NCBI GenBank assembly: GCA_017399625.1
Contig: JAFQBT010000096.1
Coordinates: 1 to 60,464, forward strand
DNA from: Oscillospiraceae bacterium
GTDB taxonomy: Bacteria > Bacillota > Clostridia > Oscillospirales > Ruminococcaceae
DNA length: 60,464 nucleotides
Direction of reading: 5' to 3'
This document shows, piece by piece, positions 1 through 7,673 of this stretch; positions within the stretch are counted from its first letter, which is position 1; each line of letters starts with the position of its first letter. The notes below the pieces were generated by a model that had not been told where the DNA came from, did no database searches, and worked only from the letters and a program-made list of their open reading frames with translations. Position numbers and translations under genes: made by a program.

Positions 1-56
1 AGAGCAGCTGACTCTTAATCAGCGGGCCCCGGGTTCGAGTCCCTGATGGTGCACCA
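1..56 (+). tRNA. tRNA-Lys (anticodon CTT), 5' end cut by the window edge
   Basis: The anticodon stem GCTGA/TCAGC encloses the loop CTCTTAA, which gives anticodon CTT (lysine, AAG codons). It is followed by a T-arm with loop TTCGAGT and an encoded CCA end. The acceptor 5' strand and most of the D-arm lie before the window. Only 4 bases separate it from the next tRNA, so the two are probably processed from one transcript. Confidence 0.9.
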
Positions 57-60
57 ATCC

Positions 61-136
61 GGCCCGATGGTCAAGTGGCCTAAGACTCCGGCCTCTCACG
101 CCGGCAACGAGGGTTCGAATCCCTCTCGGGTCACCA
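61..136 (+). tRNA. tRNA-Glu (anticodon CTC)
   Basis: This is a complete 76-base cloverleaf. The acceptor strands GGCCCGA and TCGGGTC pair (one G-U). The anticodon stem CCGGC/GCCGG carries loop CTCTCAC, so the anticodon is CTC and reads GAG. The T-loop is TTCGAAT and the CCA end is encoded. It lies between tRNA-Lys and 5S rRNA. Confidence 0.93.
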
Positions 137-142
137 ATATAT

Positions 143-256
<114 letters not shown>

Positions 257-260
257 AACT

Positions 261-291
261 AAGCCACTAAGGAAACTTAGTGGCTTTTTTT
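261..291 (+). terminator. Rho-independent terminator of the tRNA/5S cluster
   Basis: The stem AAGCCACTAAG/CTTAGTGGCTT has a small loop and runs into a T tract. It lies 5 bases after the 5S end. Confidence 0.9.
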
Positions 292-338
292 GTTTATATA
301 TTTGTGCTATAATTGTTTCATTCGGATGGAGGTACTCA

Positions 339-854
339 GTGAAAATACCTGATATTATCCGCGGAGAGAGAATTTATCTCCGCAGTTACGATAAAAACGA
401 TGTTTCTTTTGTCAGCGGAATGTGGTTTGATGAAGAAAACGGAAAATATTTAAGTGATCCCACGCCTGAATTTATTGATGATGTTTTTCGGAGTGCCCTC
501 GATAATATTCAGGACAGCGAGGACGGTTTTTATTTTGTTGTCTGCCTTGATTCCGGTGAGAGAATCGGCTCCGCCAGTGCTTTTCCGAATGAGGATAAAA
601 CAGAATATGATATCGGATATTGTATTCATAAGGATTTTTGGAAAAACGGATACGGAACGGAAGCTGTTTCGGTCCTTGTTGAGTGGATCCGGAGCAAAGG
701 TGCGAAAAGTGTTACCGCAGAGGCTGCCATTGAGAACAAAGGTTCATGCAGGCTTCTTGAAAAGCTCGGTTTTACTGTAAAAGAGGAAACGGAATTCAGC
801 AAATATCATATGGATATAAAATATAAAAGTTATATTTATCGCAAAATTCTTTGA
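339..854 (+). CDS. GNAT-family N-acetyltransferase (RimJ/RimL-like)
   Basis: A 171-residue cytoplasmic protein of the GNAT_3 type, which transfers acetyl from acetyl-CoA to an amine, often a protein N-terminus or small molecule. The N-terminal pattern 'ERIYLRSYDKND' and the acetyl-CoA loop 'KDFWKNGYGTEAV' (about residues 100-112), followed by 'ENKGSCRLLEKLGF', are characteristic. The start is GTG at 339, 6 bases after a good GGAGGT. A TATAAT-like box lies at 308-313, but no clear -35 was seen. It heads an operon with the Nudix and methyltransferase genes 12 bases downstream. The substrate cannot be predicted. Confidence 0.85.
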   Translation: MKIPDIIRGERIYLRSYDKNDVSFVSGMWFDEENGKYLSDPTPEFIDDVFRSALDNIQDSEDGFYFVVCLDSGERIGSASAFPNEDKTEYDIGYCIHKDFWKNGYGTEAVSVLVEWIRSKGAKSVTAEAAIENKGSCRLLEKLGFTVKEETEFSKYHMDIKYKSYIYRKIL

Positions 855-866
855 GGAGGCGGAATT

Positions 867-1355
867 ATGGACGGAAAGCTTCGTAATATGACCGCGATTT
901 ATCTTTCGCAGAATGGAAAAATGCTTATGCTTTACCGGGTGGGTTCAAGGGTTGTTGCACCTTCCTGGTGCGGAATCGGCGGACATTTTGAAAAGGATGA
1001 GCTTAACGATGCTCAGGCGGCAATGCTTCGTGAGATGAAAGAGGAGATCGGAATTTCTGAGCATGATATTGAAAATCTCCGGTTCAGATACGTTACTCTC
1101 CGCCGCAAAAACGGCGAAATCCGCCAGAATTATTATTTTTTTGCCGACCTTAAAGAAAATGCCGTGCTCAAAACCGACTGCGACGAAGGAAAACTTGAAT
1201 GGGTAGACTTCGATGACGTGCTCAAAAAGGAAATGCCGTTCACTGCGAAGGGAATGCTTGAGCATTACATGAGCACCGGCAGATTTGATGATAAGATATA
1301 CGGAGGGGTGACCACTCCGGATGGCGTTATTTTTACGGAAATGGATGAATTTTAA
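867..1355 (+). CDS. Nudix hydrolase
   Basis: A 162-residue protein with a full Nudix box: GG, then 'DAQAAMLREMKEEIGI' (about residues 47-65), including the REMKEE metal-binding glutamates. These enzymes hydrolyse nucleoside diphosphates linked to another group; many of this size act on oxidised nucleotides (MutT/YtkD-like), but specificity cannot be read here. The ATG is 8 bases after GGAGGCGG. Its stop codon overlaps the start of the methyltransferase by one base, implying translational coupling. Confidence 0.9.
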   Translation: MDGKLRNMTAIYLSQNGKMLMLYRVGSRVVAPSWCGIGGHFEKDELNDAQAAMLREMKEEIGISEHDIENLRFRYVTLRRKNGEIRQNYYFFADLKENAVLKTDCDEGKLEWVDFDDVLKKEMPFTAKGMLEHYMSTGRFDDKIYGGVTTPDGVIFTEMDEF

Positions 1356-1876
1356 TGAATATTGTTCTTAAAAATGATATTTGCGGCAAAATTCTTGATA
1401 TCGGCGGTGGTGGCGAGGGAGTTATTGGCCGTCTGTATAAAAAGCAGATTGTTGCGATAGATAATAGACAAGAGGAGCTGGACGAAGCACCGGATTGTTT
1501 TGATAAGCAATTAATGGATGCTGAAGAACTTGTTTTTCCGGACGAAACCTTTGATGCAATCACCGCTTTTTATTCATTTATGTTTATGAGCACGGAAACA
1601 AGAATAAAAGCTGCGGAAGAAATGGTTCGTGTGCTCAAAAAAGGCGGGGAAATTCATATCTGGGATTCGGAAGTTCCGAATGCAGAAAAAGAACCTTTTT
1701 GCGTGGATCTGAAAATATTCTTTCCCGAAGAAACAATCAAAACTACTTATGGCGTTATGGGTTTGGGGCTTGAGCAATCCTTTTCAAAAACCATAGATAT
1801 TTTTCAAAATCTCGGTCTGACTTGCGTTTCAGAAAATAAAAATGAAAAAAATTTTTATCTGAAATTTATAAAATAA
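1355..1876 (+). CDS. Class I SAM-dependent methyltransferase
   Basis: A 173-residue protein. Motif I of the Rossmann-like SAM fold is seen as 'ILDIGGGGEG' (residues 9-18), followed by an acidic residue in 'IVAIDNRQEEL', then a methyltransferase-type segment 'FDAITAFYSFMFM' and 'VRVLKKGGEIHIWD'. The substrate is unknown. The ATG at 1355 shares a base with the Nudix stop, so it is the last gene of a three-gene operon and is followed directly by a terminator. Confidence 0.85.
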   Translation: MNIVLKNDICGKILDIGGGGEGVIGRLYKKQIVAIDNRQEELDEAPDCFDKQLMDAEELVFPDETFDAITAFYSFMFMSTETRIKAAEEMVRVLKKGGEIHIWDSEVPNAEKEPFCVDLKIFFPEETIKTTYGVMGLGLEQSFSKTIDIFQNLGLTCVSENKNEKNFYLKFIK

Positions 1877-1902
1877 AAAAGCCCGCATTGCGGGCTTTTT
1901 TT
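1875..1902 (+). terminator. Rho-independent terminator
   Basis: The perfect stem AAAAAAGCCCGC/GCGGGCTTTTTT ends the acetyltransferase-Nudix-methyltransferase operon. The 168 bases from here to the sigma factor are AT-rich and contain a TATAAT at 1966-1971 without an obvious -35, plus the ECF-like promoter described next. Confidence 0.93.
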
Positions 1903-2009
1903 GACTTTCTCAACAAAAATCTCAAAATATTCCAAAATAGAATATATTTATTCACAAATATGCGCTATAATTAAAATGAAAAAATATTTTTGATATTTTT
2001 CTTTTTTAA

Positions 2010-2037
2010 TGCAACAAAAAGGCGATTTTTTCGCACT
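2010..2037 (+). promoter_or_regulatory. Putative ECF-type promoter (site A) upstream of the sigma gene
   Basis: TGCAAC (2010-2015), 16 bases containing GGCGATTTTTT, then CGCACT (2032-2037) and AATATAAT. ECF promoters commonly have a -35 close to TGAAAC and a T-rich spacer. Three other sites in the island (19136, 19539, 35689) align with it over the -35, the [GC]G[AG]TTTTT spacer and the ACT box. Its position before the sigma gene suggests autoregulation. Confidence 0.6.
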
Positions 2038-2070
2038 AATATAATGATAGCCATGATTGGTGGTGTGGTT

Positions 2071-2613
2071 ATGAAAGTGAATGAAGATTTGGTTGTCAGG
2101 GCATCCAGAGGCGAAAAGGATGCTTTTTCCGACCTTTATTATTCCTGCTATAAGGATTTATATAAATTTGCGCTTTATACTCTTGGAGATTCGGAGGAAG
2201 CCGCGGACGTTGTTGCGGATACCTTTGTTGAACTCTGGCGCGGGATCGGAAAACTCCGGGATCCTTCGGCTTTTCCTTCCTGGGCATTCAGGATTCTCGG
2301 CGTCCGCTGCAAAAAGGAAATTGCGGATATGATAAAGCGCCGCGCGGTATATAATCTTGAGGAACTGACGGAAACTCCCGTTGAAGGTTCGGAAAATATT
2401 GAAGAAATTGTTTCCGAAAACGCAAGCCTTGCAAAGGCACTTTCGGAACTTGACGGAGAGGAAAGAATGGTTGTGGTTCTTTCGGTGCTCCATGGTTACA
2501 CAAATAAGGAGATTGCCGGAATGATCGGCAAGCCCCAGGGTACGGTAAGCTCGAAACTCCACCGTACATACGCAAAATTGAGAGAAAAGCTGGGAGGTGA
2601 GAACAATGGCTGA
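2071..2613 (+). CDS. RNA polymerase ECF-type sigma factor
   Basis: About 180 residues. Region 2 is visible as 'FSDLYYSCYKDLYKFAL' and 'DVVADTFVELWRGI' (residues 20-60), and region 4 as 'LDGEERMVVVLSVLHGYT' followed by the helix-turn-helix 'NKEIAGMIGKPQGTVSSKLH' (residues 130-170). There is no region 3, as expected of ECF sigmas. I prefer ATG 2071; an in-frame upstream start at 1990 would overlap the promoter and adds 27 atypical residues. The gene overlaps the next by 8 bases, the usual sigma/anti-sigma arrangement. It is the likely master regulator of the lipoprotein island. Confidence 0.88.
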   Translation: MKVNEDLVVRASRGEKDAFSDLYYSCYKDLYKFALYTLGDSEEAADVVADTFVELWRGIGKLRDPSAFPSWAFRILGVRCKKEIADMIKRRAVYNLEELTETPVEGSENIEEIVSENASLAKALSELDGEERMVVVLSVLHGYTNKEIAGMIGKPQGTVSSKLHRTYAKLREKLGGENNG

Positions 2614-3550
2614 GCACAGCAGCAGGGATTTTGAGCACGAATTCGAAGAATCGTTCCGAAGATTGGACGAAAGCATAAAAATTCCCGAAATTCCCGATGC
2701 TCAAAGCATTTTTGAGCGTGCGGAAAACGAAAAACCGAAGGTTCTGCCCTTCAAAAAATATTCAAGAATAATAGCGGCCGCGGCGGCGGTTGTTCTTATC
2801 TGTGTCGCTGTTCCGGTTTTCGGGAGCGCACTTTCCTCGGATATTGCGGCGGAAAGTGAACCGCAGGCAATGACCATTATGGACGGATTCTTTGATTCGA
2901 TGCGTTCCGACAGCAAATCGCAGGATAATGCAGCGGTGAAATCCGAAATACCGATGGAAGCCGAAATGCAGGAAGAACCGGAGGTCGCTCTGGAAATATT
3001 CCCGGAATCGGAGGAGGGAGAATCCGATTCGGATTTCCGCTATGCGCTGGAAGATTTCTTCTTCATGACTACTTCCGCGAACGGTCCGGTTGAGGGAGCA
3101 AGCGGAAACGGCGAACTTAAGGAACAATCCTCAAGCTCCTCTTCAAAAGAAGACTCGGCAGAAGCTTCCGACGGTGCGGAGCTTCTTGAAGAAAAGCTCA
3201 ACAAAAAGCGAAGCATTGAAATTTCCGTTGAGGAGGATTCCGTTTCGGTGGTCCTTTTCGATATTTCCGCCGGTGATGAAATTATTTCCGCTTTCTGGGT
3301 GGAAGGAAAATTTGTCGGTTCCGGAAAAGACGGCGAAAATTACGTTATTAACCTTACAAAAACCATTACGGAAGAGGAATTTAAAAGCGGATTTTTCGTT
3401 CCCATGGCCGGGGACGCAGAAAACGGAACCTATTCCATTCCGGAGGAAAACATTCTTGTTCCCGGAGAGGTGACAAAGGGCGTTATAATCCTTACGGTCG
3501 AAATCGACATCGGAACAGGTGAATATAAAATTTACGCAAGCCTTGTTTAA
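2606..3550 (+). CDS. Membrane-anchored putative anti-sigma factor
   Basis: 314 residues: an acidic cytoplasmic N-terminus (1-50, 'FEHEFEESFRRLDESI'), one transmembrane helix at about 55-75 ('IIAAAAAVVLICVAVPVF'), then an extracellular region with a glutamate/serine-rich linker ('EQSSSSSSKEDSAE') and a C-terminal beta-rich part. No zinc-binding HxxxCxxC anti-sigma motif is present. The anti-sigma role is inferred from topology and from the 8-base overlap with the sigma gene. The start is ATG 2606 with GGGAGGTG just before it, inside the sigma gene. The extracellular half could be the sensor part. Confidence 0.65.
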   Translation: MAEHSSRDFEHEFEESFRRLDESIKIPEIPDAQSIFERAENEKPKVLPFKKYSRIIAAAAAVVLICVAVPVFGSALSSDIAAESEPQAMTIMDGFFDSMRSDSKSQDNAAVKSEIPMEAEMQEEPEVALEIFPESEEGESDSDFRYALEDFFFMTTSANGPVEGASGNGELKEQSSSSSSKEDSAEASDGAELLEEKLNKKRSIEISVEEDSVSVVLFDISAGDEIISAFWVEGKFVGSGKDGENYVINLTKTITEEEFKSGFFVPMAGDAENGTYSIPEENILVPGEVTKGVIILTVEIDIGTGEYKIYASLV

Positions 3551-3561
3551 TCAAAAAAAGG

Positions 3562-3594
3562 ATGCCGCTGCCTTTTAATGGCGGCGGCATTTTC
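3562..3594 (+). terminator. Strong hairpin between the sigma/anti-sigma pair and the lipoprotein run
   Basis: ATGCCGCTGCC pairs over 11 bp with GGCGGCGGCAT (one G-U) around a TTTTAAT loop, followed by TTTCT. The weak T tract suggests partial termination or an attenuator that lowers lipoprotein expression relative to the sigma gene. Confidence 0.65.
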
Positions 3595-3618
3595 TGCATT
3601 TTAAGGGAGGATTTTATT

Positions 3619-4053
3619 ATGAAAAAGTTTTTTGCAATGTTTTTTGCACTTATTTTTGCTCTTTGCGGATGCGTTTCTGCCGAACCGGAAATCGACCCGA
3701 ATCTTTTCACCATCAAAGTCACCTTTGCGGATTCGGAGAACCTCACTTTTGAGCTGAATAACAATTCGAAGGATACAATCGAGTTCGGCGCGGATTATTA
3801 TATCGAATATAAGGACGGCGAAGAATGGGTACCCGTGGAGGAAAAGGGCGAATATTTCTTCACCATGATAGCCCATATCCTTGAACCGGGCGGCGTTTTT
3901 GAATCCGGCGGCAATATCGCGCAAAGATATGGCGCTCTTTCGAGCGGAACCTACCGGGTCTATAAAGATATCCGCATCCTCAATGAGGACGGAATGGTTT
4001 CCGGAAGCCAGCGCGCTTACGGCGAATTTGAAATTATTGCCATCGAGAGGTGA
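3619..4053 (+). CDS. Lipoprotein with a single Ig-like domain
   Basis: 144 residues. A type II signal peptide ('MKKFFAMFFALIFALCGC') puts the lipid-modified Cys at about residue 18. The mature part is one beta-sandwich domain with the pattern 'LTFELNNNSKDTIEFGADYY', 'W.PVEEKG', 'ILEPGGVFE', 'RYGALSSGTYRVYK'. I recall this pattern from a bacterial Ig-like family common in Firmicutes (Big_14-like); it should be confirmed by a profile search. The ATG at 3619 follows GGGAGG. It is the first of four consecutive genes with this domain, 8 bases before the next. Function unknown; probably a protein-binding surface domain. Confidence 0.8.
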   Translation: MKKFFAMFFALIFALCGCVSAEPEIDPNLFTIKVTFADSENLTFELNNNSKDTIEFGADYYIEYKDGEEWVPVEEKGEYFFTMIAHILEPGGVFESGGNIAQRYGALSSGTYRVYKDIRILNEDGMVSGSQRAYGEFEIIAIER

Positions 4054-4060
4054 AACGAAA

Positions 4061-5191
4061 ATGCGTAAAACGGTTACTTTATTATTGATAATGCTTCTTT
4101 TGTTCTGTTCCTGCGGCGAAGGGGAAACGGACAAAAAGATCCTTCCGCTTTCTCTTTCGGTAAAAAGCGCTTCCGCCGGCGAAGCGGTCGTTCTTGCGGA
4201 AAATTCCGGCGAAGAAAAAATAAGAGCCGACGGCGTATGTCTTTATAAAATTGAGGACGGAAAAGAAATCCCGGTGGGGGATTATGAGATTTTTTATAAT
4301 AACGAACTTTCCGCCCATCCCGGAGAAACGGCAGAATGGGTTATTGATATTGAAGAACTTTTCGGCAAAATTTCCGCCGGCGAATATAAAATGACATTCG
4401 GCGGTTTTGAAAAAGGCGAACAATATAACGGAAACTGGTATAAGGAAATCACTTTCGGAATTACCGAAGCGGAAAATTTTCCGGAAAGCCTTGAAGTGAA
4501 GGCGGAATCCCTTGAATGCCGCAACTGGGGATTCGGAATCCGCTTTACCAATAACAGCGACCGTGAGATAAAGCTTTCCGCTGCGGAGGAGGTCTTTTAT
4601 GAAACCGAAACCGGTTTTGAAAAGCTCGAATTTATCCGCGGAATCACACATGATGATACGATGATTCCGGTTGCCCCGGGGGAAAGCTTTGATTTTTATA
4701 AGAACACCGACGGAGTCTATGGCCTTTTCCCCATCGGAAAATACAGAATCGACCTCCGGGCTGTTTTCAAAAACGATGCGGGCGCGGAAAAGGAACAGAT
4801 TGTTTCCGGATTTTTTGAAATAACCGGTTTCGAAAAAGATAACATAACCCTGAGCTATAACATTGAAGATAAAGCGGAAATTTCCGGAACGGTTATCCGC
4901 GCGGAAATAAAAAACGGCTGGGGAGCGGAAGTCCGATTCGGTGACGATTATTTTATCCAGCGGCTTGAGGGCGAAGAATGGGTCACAGTTGAACCTCCGG
5001 AAACACCCGCTTTTGATACCGTTCTCTGGACCGTTCAGCCCGGAGAAACGTCGGAATGGACCGCGGATTTAAGCCTTATTTATGGCGAACTCCCGAAGGG
5101 AAGCTATCGCCTTTGCAAAAACTTCTTTATGGATGCGGAAAATTACAAAAACGGAAGGCACCTTGCTTTCTTCGGATTTGAAATAGTATAA
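4061..5191 (+). CDS. Lipoprotein with three tandem Ig-like domains
   Basis: 376 residues. The signal peptide ends at 'LLLFCSC'. Three diverged copies of the same beta-sandwich follow (about residues 25-145, 147-260, 262-376), each with a 'PGE(T/S).EW' or 'PGESFDF' turn and a closing 'G.YR' strand: 'GKISAGEYKM', 'GLFPIGKYRI', 'GELPKGSYRL'. The start is ATG 4061, 11 bases after GAGAGG; earlier in-frame starts would run through the previous gene. Intragenic domain duplication is evident. No enzymatic residues stand out. Confidence 0.78.
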   Translation: MRKTVTLLLIMLLLFCSCGEGETDKKILPLSLSVKSASAGEAVVLAENSGEEKIRADGVCLYKIEDGKEIPVGDYEIFYNNELSAHPGETAEWVIDIEELFGKISAGEYKMTFGGFEKGEQYNGNWYKEITFGITEAENFPESLEVKAESLECRNWGFGIRFTNNSDREIKLSAAEEVFYETETGFEKLEFIRGITHDDTMIPVAPGESFDFYKNTDGVYGLFPIGKYRIDLRAVFKNDAGAEKEQIVSGFFEITGFEKDNITLSYNIEDKAEISGTVIRAEIKNGWGAEVRFGDDYFIQRLEGEEWVTVEPPETPAFDTVLWTVQPGETSEWTADLSLIYGELPKGSYRLCKNFFMDAENYKNGRHLAFFGFEIV

Positions 5192-5212
5192 AAATTTTTT
5201 TGAGGTGGGTCA

Positions 5213-5659
5213 ATGAAAAGAATTATCGCGCTTGCTCTTGCGGCAATTTTTCTGCTTTCCGGCTGCGGCGCCGGGAACAGATCTCTCGGTGTTTCGGAGG
5301 AATTTATCACCGATACCGATATTCTCCGGCTTAAAATAACCGAGGTTTCCTCGGAAAAAATCGCGCTCGAAATCATAAACGAAAGCAAATGCGAAATCGG
5401 GTATGAGGAATTTTATTTCCTTGAATTTGATAAGGACGGCGAATGGCACCGCCTTTCGCCGAAGCATGAAGCAAGCTTCATCGAAGTTGCGTACATATTG
5501 GAAAAGGAAAGCAGCTGCACCTGGGGCGATAATTTCGGAAGGATTTACGGAAATCTTCCGGAAGGAAAATACCGCCTTATAAAATATTTCACCATTTTCG
5601 AAAACGAAAATGATCCGGGAGAAAAAGTTACCCTTGCGGCGCAGTTCGTGATCGTATAA
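5213..5659 (+). CDS. Lipoprotein with a single Ig-like domain
   Basis: 148 residues. Signal peptide 'MKRIIALALAAIFLLSGC' with a standard LSGC lipobox at 15-18. The mature part has 'IALEIINESKCEIGYEEFYF', 'CTWGDNFGRIYGNLPEGKYR' and a final 'AAQFVIV' strand, the same fold as its neighbours. The RBS is GAGGTGGG. It is the third gene of the Ig-like series and is closest to the fourth in its 'RIYGNLPEGKYR' segment. Confidence 0.8.
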   Translation: MKRIIALALAAIFLLSGCGAGNRSLGVSEEFITDTDILRLKITEVSSEKIALEIINESKCEIGYEEFYFLEFDKDGEWHRLSPKHEASFIEVAYILEKESSCTWGDNFGRIYGNLPEGKYRLIKYFTIFENENDPGEKVTLAAQFVIV

Positions 5660-5682
5660 ACAAAAAAAGGAGGTGCCGGAAC

Positions 5683-6660
5683 ATGAAAAAAATTCTGATT
5701 TTTCTTGCCGCTTTGCTTCTGATGCTTTGCGGATGCTCGGAGGAAGAAATTCCTTTAAATGAAAAGAAACCGGAAACGGAGGCGATTCAGGTTCCGGACG
5801 AAAATCTTCCGGCAAAGATGGAAGTTTCGGCGGTTTCTGATTCGGAAATAACCGTTCTGATTGAAAATATTTCCGGGACGGAGGTTGTTTTCAGCGAGGA
5901 TTTCAGCCTTCAGTTCAGAGAAAACGGAAAATGGTATATTCTTCCGGCAATCCGGAAAAATTACGGATTCAACGAAATTGCGCTTCTTCTTGCTCCGGGT
6001 GAAAAAAGGGAATGGAGCACCGATTTCGCATGGATTTACGGAAGGCTTCCGGAAGGCGAATACAGAATCATAAAACATATTTCCACCGAAGAAGCCGGGG
6101 AATATAAATCCTTCCGCATCGGCGCGGAATTTTTGATAAAGCCGGAATCGGAAGAAAAAATTCCTTTCGAAAATACTTTTGATCCGGAAAAAAGCGTAAT
6201 TCCGGAAAAATCATTCGTTCTCCGTTCAAACAGCCCTTCCGGCGAAAGCGATTATCTTCTCTGGTATCATGCGGAAAACGAAAAGAAAACCAAGAGCGAC
6301 CGCCCGGTAATCGTTATTGAAAATATGGATGAGCTTATTTCCCTTCTTATGGATACGGAAGGAATCTATTTTTGGGGAGATATGGAAAATTCAGCAGACA
6401 AACAGCTTAAAAAATACGGCGGGGAATTTTTTGAAAATAACGTTCTCATTATAAGTCATATCCGGGCATCAAGCGGTTCTGTTCGCTACAGCGTTTCCGG
6501 AATCGATATTTCCGGTGGAAAATTTACCGTTCGGGTTTCCGCGGAAATTCCGGAAGTCGGAACAGCGGATATTGCCGATTGGTTCATAATAATCGAGCAG
6601 CCAAAGGATTCCGTTGAAGGAATCAGCGAATATGAAATGAGAATTTCAGTGAAAAAATAA
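5683..6660 (+). CDS. Lipoprotein: Ig-like domain plus a second C-terminal domain
   Basis: 325 residues with signal peptide 'MKKILIFLAALLLMLCGC'. Residues 45-160 form the Ig-like domain ('AWIYGRLPEGEYRIIKHI'). Residues 205-325 form another domain with 'YGGEFFENNVLIISHI', 'SGSVRYSVSGI' and 'VGTADIADWFIIIEQP'. The second resembles a domain I remember next to PrcB-type protease-complex subunits and in other Firmicutes lipoproteins; that link is tentative. The RBS is AAGGAGGTG. It completes the Ig-like series and precedes the LTACSKVPEEPE series. Confidence 0.75.
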   Translation: MKKILIFLAALLLMLCGCSEEEIPLNEKKPETEAIQVPDENLPAKMEVSAVSDSEITVLIENISGTEVVFSEDFSLQFRENGKWYILPAIRKNYGFNEIALLLAPGEKREWSTDFAWIYGRLPEGEYRIIKHISTEEAGEYKSFRIGAEFLIKPESEEKIPFENTFDPEKSVIPEKSFVLRSNSPSGESDYLLWYHAENEKKTKSDRPVIVIENMDELISLLMDTEGIYFWGDMENSADKQLKKYGGEFFENNVLIISHIRASSGSVRYSVSGIDISGGKFTVRVSAEIPEVGTADIADWFIIIEQPKDSVEGISEYEMRISVKK

Positions 6661-6677
6661 AAAAGGGGGAACTTTTG

Positions 6678-7625
6678 ATGAAGAAATTTCTTGCACTTTT
6701 TTTTGCGGTGCTCATGGTGCTCACTGCGTGCTCAAAAGTTCCGGAGGAACCGGAAATTCCGGAAGTTCCTTCCGAGCCGGAAAGCAAACAGGATTCCGCC
6801 TTGAGGAGACCATTGAAAATTGACCTTGATATTGTTAATTATCTGCATCTTGTTTCGCTCTATGGTGATGGAGTTTCCTTTTATCCCGGCGAAGGCGATA
6901 CGGTCCGTTACGGCAGAACCGGCGAAGAATCAAAGCTTCCTTTGACCACCGCGGAAAATGATTTATATTGTTTTGATTATAAAGACGGCAGCACCTTTAT
7001 TATCGTCGGAAAAGGAACGAAAAATGAACCGTTAAGGCTTTTGTTTTCCGATGACAACGGAAAAAACTGGGAAGTAAACGACATTGACGGAATCGATTGC
7101 AAAATATCGGAAATGTATATAAGCATCATCGGCGAAAACCGCGCTCTCTGGATTTTTAATACGGCGGAGGACGAAGGAAAATATATTTTTTATGATATCA
7201 GCGCAAACGGAGAAATCACAGAACGCAAGGACAGCAATATAATCGTTCCGGATAACCTTCTGGATGTATCCTTCGTTTCGGAAAAAACCGGCTATGCCAT
7301 CGGCGAAAGCAAGCCGGAACCCGCGATTTTCCGAACGGAAGACGGCGGAATAAACTGGGAAAAAATATCGGTCGATCTTCCGGAGGACAAAAACATTTCG
7401 TTCTGCCTTCCTTGGATTCCTCTGTTCTATGAAAACATCGGGTTTATGAGAATCCCCGCATATTATACCGATGATGCCGGAAATCAGAAAACCACAACAT
7501 ATTATTATATAAGTTCCGATGGCGGTCTTACGTGGGAATTGCTTTCCGAAAATTCCGATGAATTCAGCTATACCGAACAGGAAGCATGGAAAATTATGAG
7601 CATTTTTGAAAATAACAATATGTGA
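6678..7625 (+). CDS. Lipoprotein with Asp-box (BNR-like) repeats
   Basis: 315 residues. The signal peptide 'KKFLALFFAVLMVLTACSKV' is shared nearly word for word with the next two genes. The body has three Asp-box motifs (S/T-x-D-x-G-x-x-W): 'FSDDNGKNWE' (about 115-124), 'RTEDGGINWE' and 'SSDGGLTWE' (near 275), typical of sialidase-like beta-propellers. Only three boxes and about 290 residues may mean a small or degenerate propeller, and no catalytic sialidase residues are evident. ATG 6678 is preferred over the TTG one codon earlier. Confidence 0.78.
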   Translation: MKKFLALFFAVLMVLTACSKVPEEPEIPEVPSEPESKQDSALRRPLKIDLDIVNYLHLVSLYGDGVSFYPGEGDTVRYGRTGEESKLPLTTAENDLYCFDYKDGSTFIIVGKGTKNEPLRLLFSDDNGKNWEVNDIDGIDCKISEMYISIIGENRALWIFNTAEDEGKYIFYDISANGEITERKDSNIIVPDNLLDVSFVSEKTGYAIGESKPEPAIFRTEDGGINWEKISVDLPEDKNISFCLPWIPLFYENIGFMRIPAYYTDDAGNQKTTTYYYISSDGGLTWELLSENSDEFSYTEQEAWKIMSIFENNNM

Positions 7626-7673
7626 CCCCGAAGCGGCGGATGTTAAAAAATATCGGAGAAGGAGTGAACCTGA

